Shown in pieces: positions 36,900 through 49,600 of a stretch of DNA of 64,000 bases. The position numbers were made by a program, and so were the translations under genes. This stretch comes from Drosophila pseudoobscura (taxonomy: Eukaryota > Arthropoda > Insecta > Diptera > Drosophilidae): contig NC_046681.1 in assembly GCF_009870125.1 (NCBI RefSeq), positions 12,971,001-13,035,000 on the forward strand, written 5' to 3'. The notes below the pieces were generated by a model that saw nothing but the letters and a program-made list of their open reading frames with translations, made no database searches and had not been told where the DNA came from. Within the stretch, counting starts at the first letter, position 1. Every line of letters starts with the position of its first letter.

Positions 36900-38784
36900 T
36901 TGGTCTCCACCCTCTACTCAACCCATCCGCAACTGCTTTCATCTGCTCTACTATTTACAATTCAATTGTTCTAATTTCGTTTCGTTTTGTTCGGTGCCAC
37001 AAAAAATGAAGTTCAATTGAATTGACAGCCATGAAAGTTAAATGCTTTGCTACTATTTTGCAACTAGCCGGAGTCCCTTTTTGCGCTTATTGTTGTCCGT
37101 AGTGCAGTATATTTTCCTTGTCCAAATTGATTTATTTATGTTCGCTGTCTGTTCGGTGTTTTTCCGCACTTTGGCCACTCGTTTCTGGGAGAAAACTTTA
37201 TTGTCTGGCTGACCACATTTTGTGGTCATGGCGGTTATAAATTTATTGTAATTTTGTATGCCATTTTAACTGGCAACAAAAAGCATAAATTCATAAAGCG
37301 CCGATATTCGTTGCGGCTTCTTGGCCCCAGCCACTCCCACTTAACACTGCCCTGGTGAGATTTTTATGATCTTTTGTGCTCTTTAAATCATACACTCGGT
37401 CAATAAATAAAAGATGAATCCCATTATCATTCAGAACTTGAAATGCCAAGGAATTTATACGTTTTTGCAGATGTATGGATTAACCTGAATTAAATTATTT
37501 GTGTTTAATGTTGGTGGGGTGCATCGGAGGTCCGAGTAGGTCCACTTTGCAGCTGTCACTGACACATTGGCCATTCAGCCGTTGAGTATGCGCCCCAAGA
37601 GCTATCAATTGAACAGATCTATGGAGCATGGACCATGGAGCATGGAAACTTTAAAACAAAGGCTCAATAAAAAGTTGCACAGAAGTACGAGTACGAGTAC
37701 GAGTAGGAGTCCGAGTACATACATTTCAGCAGCAGGAGCAACAACTGCAGTTAAATGGCTACGACATCTGCCATATGTTTCGCCGTATGGGCTTAAAAGC
37801 GTTTGGCGGCGTTAAAAAAAAAATTCCAACTACAAAAGCATTACGTGTTTGTGTGTGGGGTGCAGTGGGAAATGCAGGGGGCCTGAGCCAGGCAATTGTG
37901 TGTGTTGTGTGCGCCAAGTGCATTATTGAGTTTACTCGCTTATTTCATTGTGGCACTGCAAAAAAAAAATGAAATGAAAAAAGTTTGCTTTTTGTGCGCG
38001 CTTGAACGTAATATGGGTCTTAAATGACTGCCACACCCGACCGTACGTACATGCACTCTCTACCACCTTTGCAGCCCCACCGTGGACCACCTGCAAAAGC
38101 GCTTAATGTGCTTACAGAGCCAACTGCAGCTGGGTCCTCTCGTGGGGATGCGATGCTCGTGTCCTGTCCGGGCTCTGACTTGGTTCTTAACTGCTGAGGT
38201 GACTTAAGTAAAGCATAAGCTGTTAAGGTATTTATGGTCATCAGGAGGTGCCTCAAGAAATCGTCCGAAAAGGCGGTCAGAACTTTCAACGACCTTGGGC
38301 TCGTCTTCCAGATTTGCTGGGATTTCTAGGGAAAATCAAAGAGAAAATATATTTATATATTCAAAATTAGTATCTTCTTTAATACCGCATTCTATATAGA
38401 AAGTAGAAAGAAGTAGAAGTCAACTGACCAATCAATCTGACTTGTGTATTTATTATTGGAATAAAATAAACAGAAATAGCTTTCAAACTCAATAGAGAGA
38501 TAGTTATGAAACTTGAAACGCAGCTCTCAAGCAATCAAGAAATCCTCTCATCCATCTTTACGGCCCCTTTCAATAGTTAAGAGCTGCACTGCTACCATAA
38601 TTTGATTAGTTGGTCGACTTTTCAACTGTTTTTATATTTTTTTTTTCTGCTAACCACAGACGGTTTCCCTTTGCTGACTTCTCTTGATAAATTTATATAA
38701 ACGCCCACAAAATTGACCTGTGGCGTCCCCCGGCAATTATAACAAATTATCAACTCGCTCACACGAACGATCCCGTGCTCACAG

Positions 38785-38804
38785 ACACACACACACACAC
38801 ACAC
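38785..38804. repeat. (AC)10 microsatellite
   Basis: An uninterrupted AC run in non-coding DNA. Confidence 0.9.
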
Positions 38805-39584
38805 TGATAGCTAAGACAGCTTCCGTTTTGAGAACGCCCACACGGTCACACGCACACACCTAGACAGACATTAATTATTCATAACTTGAACTCGCCCAGA
38901 CCCAAGACCCCAGAAACCCAGTCCCCACCACCCAGTCCCCTCAACCCAGAAGCCCAGACTCCAAGTCGTAGGGTCGAGAACTGCCGTTCAGGCGTTGTCT
39001 TTGTCTTTGGGGAAATCTGCTGCTCTCAACCATGCCAGACCACACCCCACCAGACCAGACCCGACCCGGCCAGGCCCTGCTGCCATACCGACTCCATACC
39101 ATTCCAGTTGCCTGGCCTGTGGTCTGCCAGCAGTTTCAGTTTAATGTCTTCAAAATGTCAAGGCAAAACGGCCTGTGGCGGAAGGAGTCGTCTTTTTAGC
39201 TTAACCTTGCCATCAAACACCTCTGTGGGTCACCGAGAAGCGTTTAAGCTGAATTTTTTTCTTTAAAAAACTTTAACTGAAGTATCCTCAAGTCCGGCAC
39301 TTTTGCTCCAATTAACAAGGACTGACTCGCATGTGTGTAATCCACTTAAAAGCTCGACCCTGATTAACTTATGCCCTCGTAGTTGCAGTTATTTTAACTC
39401 TGTCGGTCCTCGCGGCGGATACTCAATTTGGCTTGGCCTGCAAACTGTGTGGCTGTGGATGCCATCCTGTACACTCGTTTACCGATATGTATATCCACGG
39501 CTATGAATAATGATAAAGAAACAGATGAATGCACAGATACGAATACTTATTGAGATAGAGACTCTACAGCTACTAGAACAATTC

Positions 39585-39625
39585 GTGAGAAACACCAGAA
39601 TCCAATATATTTGCATGATTTTTAT
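39585..39625 (-). pseudogene. Orphan signal-peptide exon of a fibrinogen-related gene
   Basis: Positions 39593-39618 match the first coding exon of the intact FReD gene (41277-41302 area) almost base for base, including 22 identical bases around the ATG. Read on the minus strand from 39616 it gives MQIYWILVFL, against MQIYWILVLL in the intact gene, and then diverges. No coiled-coil or FReD sequence follows at lower coordinates. It is a decayed copy of which only the leader survives. Confidence 0.6.
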
Positions 39626-39992
39626 TTGAATGACTATTGGAATGACATCCTTATGTGGATTGTCAGATCAAGCTTATTTTTGATAATAGAATGGACCTCT
39701 TATTATTTATGTTTTATTTGTTAACACACATTTGTTAAGGACACAAACTTAGAATCTGATCTACGCATAAAAATAAAGATACAGAGATAAATCTATCTAG
39801 ATAACGATACAGATACACTCTTAGATACATATCAGAATGAAGTTTAAGAAACAGCTAGGAATAGCTGAAATTTAGTTCAATTTCTTAAAATTCCTAGTGC
39901 GTGATTGAGAACGATTTTTCCCCTTAAGATTAAGAACTTTATTGGTGTTTCAGATATTTTTAGTATGGTTTTAAACAGAGCTTGAATTCGAG

Positions 39993-41327
39993 TCAAGTTT
40001 CTATTTTTGGCCTTATCATCAATTGAGAAAATGTTAGCGAGATCCTGTAGATATCATATTGCCAAGAGTCCCATCGAATACCGCCAACGGATTTCCTTTC
40101 ACCATTTTCATAATATTTTCCATTGAGATTGCTGTAATAATGAGAAAACTAATATTATGAATACGTAATAATTAATAAAGTTAGTTCGGCATAAAATATG
40201 TGTACCTTTTTCCGCAATGACCAAACCACCAACCACTTCCATAATACTTTGGGCAAATCGTGCCATTATTATGGTCCCATGTAGAAAACTTCATGTTTAG
40301 ATTATCTTCAGTTAGTGAATCTCCGGCTGTTCCTGAATATTTTCCCAATGATTTCAGTTTATAGCCTTCTTCTTCGCTTCCTATTTTAAAATCGTCGTAG
40401 CGAGCATATCTGGTTCCTCCATTAACATTTCCAAGTTGAACGTACAATTCGTGAGGTTGGGACAGGGTCATTAGATGGATTTTTTCCAGTCCCAGGAAGA
40501 AGTTCTCGCGCAGGTCTCCGAACCCTAGTTTGTAATCGATCCAAGTGCGATTGAAGTTCTCATTGGCGTTGACTCGTCTCTGGATGACAGTCCAGCCAGA
40601 TCCGGAAACACTGGAATTACAGGGCACAAGGAATGGGCCTATTCCGGGCAACCCTATGGTAAGGATATCAGTGGCATCGGTGAATGGAAGACAACTGCTT
40701 GCCTCCGAGATGTCTACCAGCTTTCCCTGTGTTCTTTTAAGGGAATTCACTTGATTCTCCAGTTCTCTGATTAATTTATCCTTTGATTGCATTAGAGTTT
40801 CTCTAGATTGAATCTGCAATTCCATTTTTGAGATCTGGTCTTTCTTTTCATGGATTTCTGCCTCCCGATCTCCAATATCTTTCTCCATTTTCACAATTTC
40901 GATTGCCTTCAGATGCAATATAGTCTCCTTGTCCTTCAGCTGAATTTCCATTGAATTGGTAAGCTCAATTTTGCTTTTCAATTGCGCGATGTACACATCT
41001 TTCTCTCTAATATTGTCCTTGAGGTCGTTAATCGTTGCATCCTTCCCCTGGCATAAGGCTGCGTACCGGAGTAGCGGCTTCACAATCGGATAGCATATGG
41101 CACCACACCGCTCATCGTCCTCATCGCGAGTCATCTCACAGTGCTGGAAACGGAATACCCAACTAATTAGTTTATTTCAATTACGATTTCCCAATGCACT
41201 GAATTCTCACAGCACTATTCTCGACGCTATTTTCCGGCGATAGGGTAATGCCAGCTTCTATGTGGAGGAAGAGAAGCACTAGAATCCAATATATTTGCAT
41301 GACTTGGAATTTAATTAATATTCCCAT
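39993..41327 (-). CDS. Secreted coiled-coil fibrinogen-related protein (FReD), 397 aa
   Basis: Three exons: 41211-41327, 40206-41143 and 39993-40131, with GT-AG introns of 67 and 74 nt (phases 0 and 2). The domains are a signal peptide (core ILVLLFLHIEAG), a short Cys-containing segment, a long charged coiled coil (about residues 73-182) and a fibrinogen C-terminal domain (about 189-397). Typical FReD signatures are SGSGWTVIQRR, the YKLGFGDLRENFFLGLEKIH block, WWFGHCGK, and in the last exon SNLNGKYY...GIRWDSW and a terminal MIRP. Family knowledge: such proteins bind sugars or acetylated ligands and include ficolin- or tenascin-like lectins. In insects many act in haemolymph immunity or development. 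The exact role here is not known, and I do not assign a symbol. The start at 41327 is the first ATG after a TCAGTT initiator; an in-frame ATG at 41300 would also give a good signal peptide (388 aa). Confidence 0.88.
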
Positions 41328-41345
41328 TGAGAGACTTAAATCTAA

Positions 41346-41383
41346 CTGAATGAAAGATGAAAGACTCAAGTCTTCTTATAAAT
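41346..41383 (-). promoter_or_regulatory. Core promoter of the FReD gene (TATA plus initiator)
   Basis: On the minus strand, ATTTATAA (41376-41383) is followed about 33 nt downstream by the Drosophila initiator TCAGTT, with its A at about 41347. The predicted leader is about 20 nt to the ATG at 41327. GATA-type motifs (TTATCT/GATAAC) lie upstream at about 41399 and 41453. Confidence 0.6.
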
Positions 41384-41399
41384 CCGCTTATAAGCTGAT

Positions 41400-42442
41400 T
41401 ATCTATCAATGAAATAGATCATGCTTGCATCTGACTTGCCTCTTGTTTTCGAGATAACAAATCCTATTAAGAATTATAATATAACATATATGTACATAGA
41501 TTATATATAGGCATTTCGAATGTCATAGTTATGTACATTTTCAGATCCTATTCAATTGTTGATAATAAAACAGAATATAATAATAGCCCCTACACGAGGT
41601 ATTATGTATTGTCGATCTATATGCAAGTTCAGTGAACATCTTTATATTTATTGTTTTATATATTCACTAGACTTAAGTTCGGGGTGTTCTTGATCACTGT
41701 CTGTTTTAATATACTCGTAGCTGGACTGGTTTCGTAAAATATTTATATCGTAAAGCTCCGAAAAAACTTCTGCCTGGGATTGGAAAAAAAAACCTCACGA
41801 ATTGTAGCTTCGACTTGGAAAAATTAATGGATCAACCAGATATGCAGCAAAAAGGAAGCCTACTGAAATGGGCGAGAAAATAAGATATCTTCATGAAATA
41901 CAAGTACAAGTACACGGCGCTACGATTCCTAGAATCTTTATAACATTGTTTCTAAATGGCACTTTGTTGCGGTGCATAAAATTCGAAATGTGAAAATGCC
42001 GTTTGCCCCTCCGACATTATTATTAGAAATTAATACAGTACATTTAACTCTAATTCTAAATCATTGAATCGCCATAGCAACGCGAATCTCGTATCTTTAT
42101 GGAGAGCATAAGTCAAAGATGTAAATTTAATAATAAATATAAATTTTATGCAACGAATACAAAAAAATATTACTCACTGAGTTGATAGCTTGAGATCATA
42201 CCACAGTAGAGACGTTTCTTATCATGAATGTGCTATCAGGAATAAAATATATGTACGAGTATGTACACATGTACATTTTTAATTGTGATTAAGTGTGACA
42301 AATAAAGAAATAATTTATATTTATATGTGGCTATTGGATCCATTCCGGTCAGTTTGGTTTTGTATCGACTGTGCGAGAGTCAAGTGAAATATGAGAAGCT
42401 CCGGCTTTTGGATTTTTCTGAAAGGAGAATCCTCCCTCTCCA
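41400..42442. other. FReD upstream region, no gene
   Basis: AT-rich spacer between the intact FReD gene and the divergent FReD pseudogene. It contains a TCGAGATAACAAA block (about 41448) that is repeated at about 43691 beside the minus-strand FReD fragment, suggesting a duplicated upstream region. No coding frame is supported. Confidence 0.5.
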
Positions 42443-43301
42443 TTGGATATCCAGAAATACATTTGTCGCAGAAAGTTAGCATCTAGGACTATTTTTCTGC
42501 GACTGCTGACCACCATCTTGAAAGATAATGAAGGATTTACGGACAGTATAAACGGATTAGAAACATGCAAAAACATTCTTGATGAATTTATCTCCAAGAA
42601 GAATTCAATTCAATTAAAGCATCGCCAAGACCAGCTGGCTATCAAAGAGGACTTAGTAAAACATCGAACCTCAGTGGCAGAGCTCCTGAGTGGAAAATAT
42701 GAAGCCAGCAGTTACCCGTCGTCAACTCCACTGATATCCATAGCATAAGGTTGCCCGGAACAAAGCCATTCCTTGTGCCCTGCAATTCCAGTGTTTCCGG
42801 ATCTGGCTAGACTGTCATCCAGAGACCAGTCAACGGCAATGAGAACTTCAATCGCAAAACTTTAATCGACTTCTAACTAGGGTGCGAAGACCTCCGGCAG
42901 ATCTTCTTCCTTGGACTGGAAAAAATCCATCTAATGAACCTATCCCAGCCTCACGTTCTGTACATCCAACTCAAAGATGTTCTCGATTCCATCATTTCAA
43001 ATTAGGAAACGAAGAGAAAGGCTACAAACCTGAAATCGGTGGGTAGTGCACAGGAAGTTTTCCACAGACCGGGATAATGGCACTCCTGAGACACGAAAGG
43101 TAAACATCTTTTATGAAGAACTAACGCTTTTGATTATGTAGCATTTATCATAGATTAGCTTATTATTACAGTTCTCTGAGTGGAAAATTATGAAAGTGCA
43201 TCATTTGACGTCATTCGATGGGATTCTTGATACTATAATGTCAACACGATCTCGCTTACTTTTGCTCAAATAATGATTGGGCCGAAAACGTAGAAATTTG
43301 A
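42443..43301 (+). pseudogene. Fibrinogen-related pseudogene, plus strand
   Basis: The first part (42443-42748) is still open and encodes a coiled-coil-like, Lys/Glu/Leu-rich stretch. The frame then shifts, and FReD sequence follows (LVPCNSSVSGSG, then TVIQRPVNGNENFNR, then FFLGLEKIHLM). Several in-frame stops replace conserved residues; for example, the Trp of SGSGWTV is a stop. An acceptor (TTATTACAG, ending 43171) and a last-exon remnant survive with a frameshift, ending in MIGPKT. The pseudogene is inverted relative to the intact FReD gene. Gene structure is retained, so it arose by DNA duplication and not by retroposition. Confidence 0.8.
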
Positions 43302-43320
43302 TTCGAATTTAAGGTCTACT

Positions 43321-43640
43321 TAATCTTAATCTTCCGCAGGACTCCGCAGGACTTCGAACCCTAGTTTTAGTTGGTCCACTGGCAATTAAAGTTCTCATTG
43401 CCGTTGACTCGTCTCTGGATGACAGTCCAACCAGATCCGGAAACACTGGAATTACAAGGCACAAGGAATGGGTCTGTTCCGTGCAATAAGGTTGCTATGG
43501 CTATAAGTGGATTTGCTAAATGGGAGATAACTGGGTGCCTCCCAAATGTCCATCAGCTTTTGTTTAAGGAAATTCACTTGATCCCCTAGTTGTCTGATGT
43601 TCTCTCAAGTTTTCTTTTCTCTGATGTTCTCTCAAGTTTT
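43321..43640 (-). pseudogene. Fibrinogen-related gene fragment, minus strand
   Basis: On the minus strand this aligns with the middle of the intact FReD gene. It has the short segment before the FReD, then CNSSVSGSGWTVIQRRVNGN with a stop in place of a coding residue upstream, and then LGFEVLRS before similarity ends. Most of the coiled coil is deleted. A 26-27 nt unit (TCTGATGTTCTCTCAAGTTT) is duplicated in tandem at about 43595-43640. The upstream TCGAGATAACAAA block is shared with the intact gene. It is a truncated tandem copy. Confidence 0.7.
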
Positions 43641-46600
43641 TTTATAAATCAAAATGTGAAATATACGATTACTACACTTTGTATGTTTTTTTCGAGATAA
43701 CAAACAATTCAAATTATATCTCTCTATTCTATAAAAAGGTTTTCGGTCGTTGTGGTACTGACATTTTACTTGCATCTATAGTCGGGGCTTGTCAGGGGGC
43801 TTGCCCTCAAGTGTATTTATAATCTTATACGTATACGTATTTGATCTTAGATCATCATCTACATATATGTAAAAAGTCAGATTGCGAACAAGCCTATTGT
43901 TTATAATAAAACATTCCTATAATAAATATTAGGCTTCATTGCGAATCGTTCGATTTGCAGAGTAAGACTTACCATCGTAGCATTATTTATCCCAATCTAC
44001 ATATGTACTTAATAATCGTACATTATCACTAGTTAGATATCGCAAAAAAACTAAGATAAATTTGGCAGAGTGTTTAATCTTTAATACAGACTCCTACTAA
44101 TGATACAAAACCGAATGCTGGTCAGGGTCAGCGAATCTCTTGTTCCATCCTTGCAACATGATTAATGATTAAAAATGTTTCTCCGTAGTTGTACTAACCT
44201 TGTACTAAATCTGATATAGCTGTGAGTTTATGGGCTACAATTTATGAGTGCATGCATAGCAATCCAGCAGTCCAACTGGAACTTATTTCACCCTCCCCAG
44301 CGATCCAAAGCAATTGTCGCTCTCATCTGTTTAGCGCTTAATAAACTCGTCGCTGATTTAATAATATTAAGATCAACGCCATAAAATGCTTGCGTTAATG
44401 TTGTTCAGTTAAATTTTTTATGCTTGCACCATAATACCCAAGTGGCAAACGGGCACAACGACTGCTGCTGCCGGCTCCTGCCAACGTTAACGAGTGGCGG
44501 CGGGTTGGCTGCCGAGGGCCAAGAGCGAAGGAGTAGATGTTTTCCAGCTTCAACCCACTTTGGGCATGCCGGAGAGAAAGGGCGCAACAGTCGGGCGGCT
44601 GACATCTGTTGTTTGCAACATAATAATCATTATAATTTATTTTAAAACGCAATTTACGCGACAACGAGTTGGGTCGAGTTCAGTTCACTTGGGCTGATGC
44701 TCTGCATGCTAAGCGCGGAAAAACTGACTGAATGATCTGAACGCAAATGAATGGAGTCCTGGGCGCGCGCGTTTATGCTCCAAAGCGAGTTAATTAGCGC
44801 TGATTTTGTCTTCGTTTGCGCACAAACTGTTGAGCAAATAGCGTTCTGCGTGCTGGGTGCCGGGTGCTGGGTGCGTCACTCCCTCATTATTGGCCACACA
44901 GGTCACGTAACTTGGCTCAAATAAAAATCGACACCGAAACGGTTTTGTGATACAACGTATCGTATCCACTATAACAAATGCGTCGCCCCAGCGGCAGTTG
45001 CTCATTTACCCGGTCCCAGTCCTGTGCCACTGCCTTTGACCATTTCCGACCGCGTTGGTACAGAATGCCTGAAATGTTTGTAACAGGCAAACCAAATCGT
45101 ATGGAACGCCACAGCCACATATTTTGTGCCTACTCTGAGGATGCCCAAGCAGATCAAGGTCCACCAGCTGCCCCAAATATAAATGAAAGCCTCCTCGAAG
45201 CTCTTTCATATTTCTCATTGTAGGAGTTTTTGCCGATAGTTTCCGAGTAGCGGGTATCCCTTAGTCGGAATAGCCACAGTGTACGTGAGTGAAACGTTCT
45301 TACTTGTTCCAGTTTGTTTTGTTGCTTACAAAACCGAAAAAGGTAAATAACAGGAAACATTTTACACTAATTAGCGACGCACGCAAATGGGCGGCTTTTG
45401 GAGTGGTGTGGAATGGCGGGTGGGCGCCCGATGGTTGGGTGCCTCCGTGGTGGGGGGGGGGGGAGGCTAAGGGCTGTGTAAGTGGCGACGATTTCGTTTG
45501 GGCATAAAATTCACTGCCAGAAGCCTAATTATGTTGTACTGCGAGCTGTTGTCGTTCCCTGTTCACAAAATCTTCTTTAAACCAATGGTAATGGGTTAAA
45601 AGACGTAGAAGGAGGAGGAAAGTGGCTTTATTCGCATTAATTAGGCCGGTACTTGTACTAGAGCCCATCCCATGATGCTACAAGTGACTCTTCAATTTTT
45701 GGTCAAAAGCTCGTCTAATATTTGATTTATTTTTCTCATTACTTCTTTGATACTTGAACTAAAAATTATATTTTTAATTTTCATACGATTTCCTTATGAA
45801 AATAGGAGCATGTTTTGTATTCAATATTCAATTCAAAAAAATAATAAATTATTCGTTAATTAGAAGTCCAACATCCTAAAGCACTTCAAAGCACCCATTT
45901 CTCGGGAACATTTACGGGCGAAACCCCAAAGGAAAACGAAGAAATGCGGCATTTATATTTTATTCGGGTCAGAATCAGATCAAAGCCCACAACCAGACCG
46001 TGGCCGCAGTCCATGGATTTTGTTGTTCGTTTTGTTCTTTTGTTGTTGCCGCTGCCGCTGCCGCCTAAAAGCGAAGTTTAAACCAGGCTAAATCGGCCAC
46101 AATTCGCTGGTCGCTTTGCCATTGATTTTTGCTGTCAGTTGGCTGGACGAGTGCGTTGACTGGACTATTTCCATTCTGCTCGTTTGCCATAATTAACGAA
46201 TAAATCGTTTTATACAACAAAATGCAATGTATGCCCGGTTCAGAGGAGTGACTGGAGATGGAGATTGGTAATGAAATCGTTTTTTCCCCTGTCGTCTGTC
46301 AATTTAATTACAATTTATTTGGCATTTCACTCGTACGTATACTGGACGAGTGGCAGAGCCACCATTTCGCATGTTGTGCGGTCCCCGGCTTTGGCACTTT
46401 GTTTTATTTATTTTAAACATATTTTGTTTGTGGCAATCATTTATGGTGCATCCAGCCCGGCCACCTCTACCAGTTTGATTTGTGTCGCGGTTTCACGATT
46501 GGTTTATCCGATTTGCATGCGTGGGCGCAATAGATTTAAATTTCATCGGCGATAAAATAAATGAAGATATTATTCTAACAGATCCATTTGCTCCCTGTTA

Positions 46601-49600
46601 TCCCACTCATAGATAAATGCAAGTGGGGGCTAGGTCTTTTTAATACAGCCCATATTTAATCCAAATATTGAACAATTTAAAATCAATATACCATTATATA
46701 AAATTTGTTGAAAATATTAATTAATTTAATTTAAATATGAAATATTTGTATTTTTAATAATAAAATATATCTAGGTCATATATTTTCGTATTAATGTCAT
46801 ATTTGCAAATTTAAGGGCATCAACATTCTCTGGGTGTATAAGCTAAAGTACTTAAAATATCATTTTGCTGGTTCTCCCAACTGCTTTAGGAAAAGTTTGG
46901 GTTCAGGCAACATTTAAATCGAATTTTCACCATCCATTTCCACATTCCAACACACACACACAAGCACACATATACCCCCACCAAGCCCAAATCGCAGTCG
47001 TGCAATTTAACTAAAATAATCCCCATGGCATAGTTTCATAGCATAGACCAGCAGACTAATTTTGAGTGCTGCTGCTACTGCTACTGCTCGGCAGGCCTAT
47101 GAGAGGAGCAGCAGCACAGGACTGACTCAACACAGACATAAACATATTTTACGAGTCCGTATCTCGATCTCCCTCTTTCTCCCTCTCTTACTCCTTGCAC
47201 GTCCTCTGGCTTGTCCGTCATCGTGCGTCGCTTTGAGGAACTGTCGCTGTGGAGCCGGAAAAAAGAAGGACTAAAAGTTTATTGCCACACGACCTCGAAA
47301 AACTGTAAAACTGCTGCTGTCATTCCAAATTTATGTGACTTTTGTGACCAACTGTACACACACACAGACACCTACACACACACACATGAGCCCTGGCAAC
47401 GTCCTGCTGCAATTTCTTTCGCCAGCCATGTTTATGATATGGCGATGGTGCAAATAGTTTGCTAATTTTTCCTTTTCGGAAATTAGAGCATAAACTTTTG
47501 CTGTTGGCGCTCTTAAAACTCGGTACAGTCGCCCCCACTGCCACACTCCCCAAAGCATCCGGCACGCACATGCATATGCCAGACCAAAAACCAACACGCT
47601 TAACACTTTGGCTTAAGAATCGCAGCTGCAGCTGCAGCTGCAACACCAACAACAGCATGCGAAAAGCAAAAGCAATTTATTTGCTTTTCGTTAAAAGTTT
47701 TGGTTTTTTTTGGTTTGGTTTATTATTAACACCACACGCATATAGCGCCAGAGAGATAAGTTCGGAGAAAGAGTACGGAAAGAGAGTGGGTGTGTGAGTG
47801 GGTGTGAGTGTGGGTGTGGGTGGAGTGCGGGTTCGAGGGAATTTCAATGGAGAAAAGTTTTACTCTTTGGGGGTTATTGTTGTTGCACTTTGGCTCCATC
47901 TCAAAGTAAAAGTTATGAGTTCCCCAGCAAAGTTTCCACCACTTGCAGTTCGGGTTGTTGTTGTTGTTGTTCCTGTTCCCATTCCTGTTTTTGGCTTGTT
48001 TTTGTTGTTACTTTTTGCTATCCACTTGCCAGGAAGCTTTAATTACAGTTCAGCTTAAAACCATATGCAAAACTTGTTTAATTGTTATCAATGTCAGGCT
48101 GTGGCCCCAAACTTGCTAAGCTAGCTAAGAGTGTGCCTACATGATCGCCCCAACATGGAGTGCCTTCAAAAGTTTTTACGAATTTCACCTCAAACGCGTG
48201 CAAGTATCAGCACGTCAATTGACAGTTCAATTTGTTAAATTAACTTTACCAACCGCAGCATAATCATCAGGACACTTCAACAACAATAATCAAGCGGATA
48301 TGGTATTCAGCGATGGATTTTTTCTTTCATTTATTCTCACATGTCAATCAACGAATTTAAATTACAAATTTACATAAAATAAGTTCCACCACTTAAAGCG
48401 GGTTTTCACATATTTTTAACACATATTAAAGACTTCCATATTCCGAAAGCTTCAAGCGGAAAGCCAAAGTGAAAGTAAACAAGAAATTTAAAAATAAAAA
48501 TACACGAGCATACATATGAATGATGATCATTGATCTTAAAGAGAGTCCTAATTAAAAAGAAATACTACGAATTTGTTATAGTTTCAAATAGTTTGTTGAT
48601 GCCACGGACTCTGCATAACATTTGGTAATTTCATAAAATTTCCACCACTTCCACAAATTGCGCACTCGACCATTCAATATTCTCCGGCCTGAATGAATTT
48701 TTATATTTCGATAGCCACGAGTGCTGATCGACCCATGTGGAGTGTTGCCTTTTTTGGCCTTCGTCTATCGAGTGTGGCAAACAACACAATAAATTTGGAA
48801 TGCCCATTTTTATATTTGCACACCGCGGACACACAGCGAATCCAGCTGGACGAAGAGTGGATATTGCGTATACGACGTGTGCATGCGAAATTGACGGTAT
48901 GACGGGAAATTGGCATTTGCGTTACTTTATTATTTGGCCGTCACCATTTCAGGGCTGGTTTTTTGTTGTTATTGACCTGACCGAGGTGGCTGGAATTTGC
49001 ATGCGTCGCTTTCATTTCCCGCCTCGAACGCGCAAAGAGAAAAATAAATTAAAAACTTGACCAACTCAATCAAAATGTTGGGTAAGCCGAAATACCGACA
49101 GCATCAGCAAGTGCCACAGCTGCCACACAGCAGCTGTGAGAACTGGCATTGGAAAGATAATCATTATAAGGAGTAAGTGGATTCGCCTGTAACTGCGTTT
49201 GTGTGTGTGTGTGCAACAGTTTGTGGCCAGATTTGGAGTAGGTTCTGGAAGCGATCAAAAGCAGTTCGGAAAGCACAACAAACTTTGGCACACTTTAAAC
49301 TTTAAACACACTCAATTAGATAAAATAAAATGTTTAGCTAACTTCCATTTCCGCCCGCCCTGCTCCCTTTTGGATGGGCATGGGGATCACGACACAGCTT
49401 GACCCAACGGTCCAACTTTTTGACTAGCTGAAAAATGTTTGGCCAGCAACAGAACAGAAAAAATTTTGGAAAAAAACGAGAACACAAAAGTTTTTTTACA
49501 ACTTTTGGCAATTATCTCGTGAGCCAAGCATGCCCATAAGCATATACCATATAGACCCATGGCCTATAGCGCTGCCTCCTGTCCCATGACTTTTTTATAG

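Larger units (their letters stand above)
32653..39580. other. Intergenic region, simple repeats
   Basis: No gene supported. Elements are an ATG/GAT trinucleotide run at about 33358-33379, a CAG/CAT run at about 34360-34380, a CAT run at 36869-36899, a GAGTAC hexamer run at about 37685-37719 and (CA)10 at 38785-38804. Frames such as 38886-39266 (proline-rich, non-ATG start) and 36312-36710 are low-complexity and have no splice support. Confidence 0.5.

Noticed and set aside
38886-39266. Proline-rich 126-codon frame
   Set aside because: It starts at a non-ATG codon in a C-rich simple-sequence stretch (CCCAGTCCCC, CCAGACC repeats) with no supporting signals.
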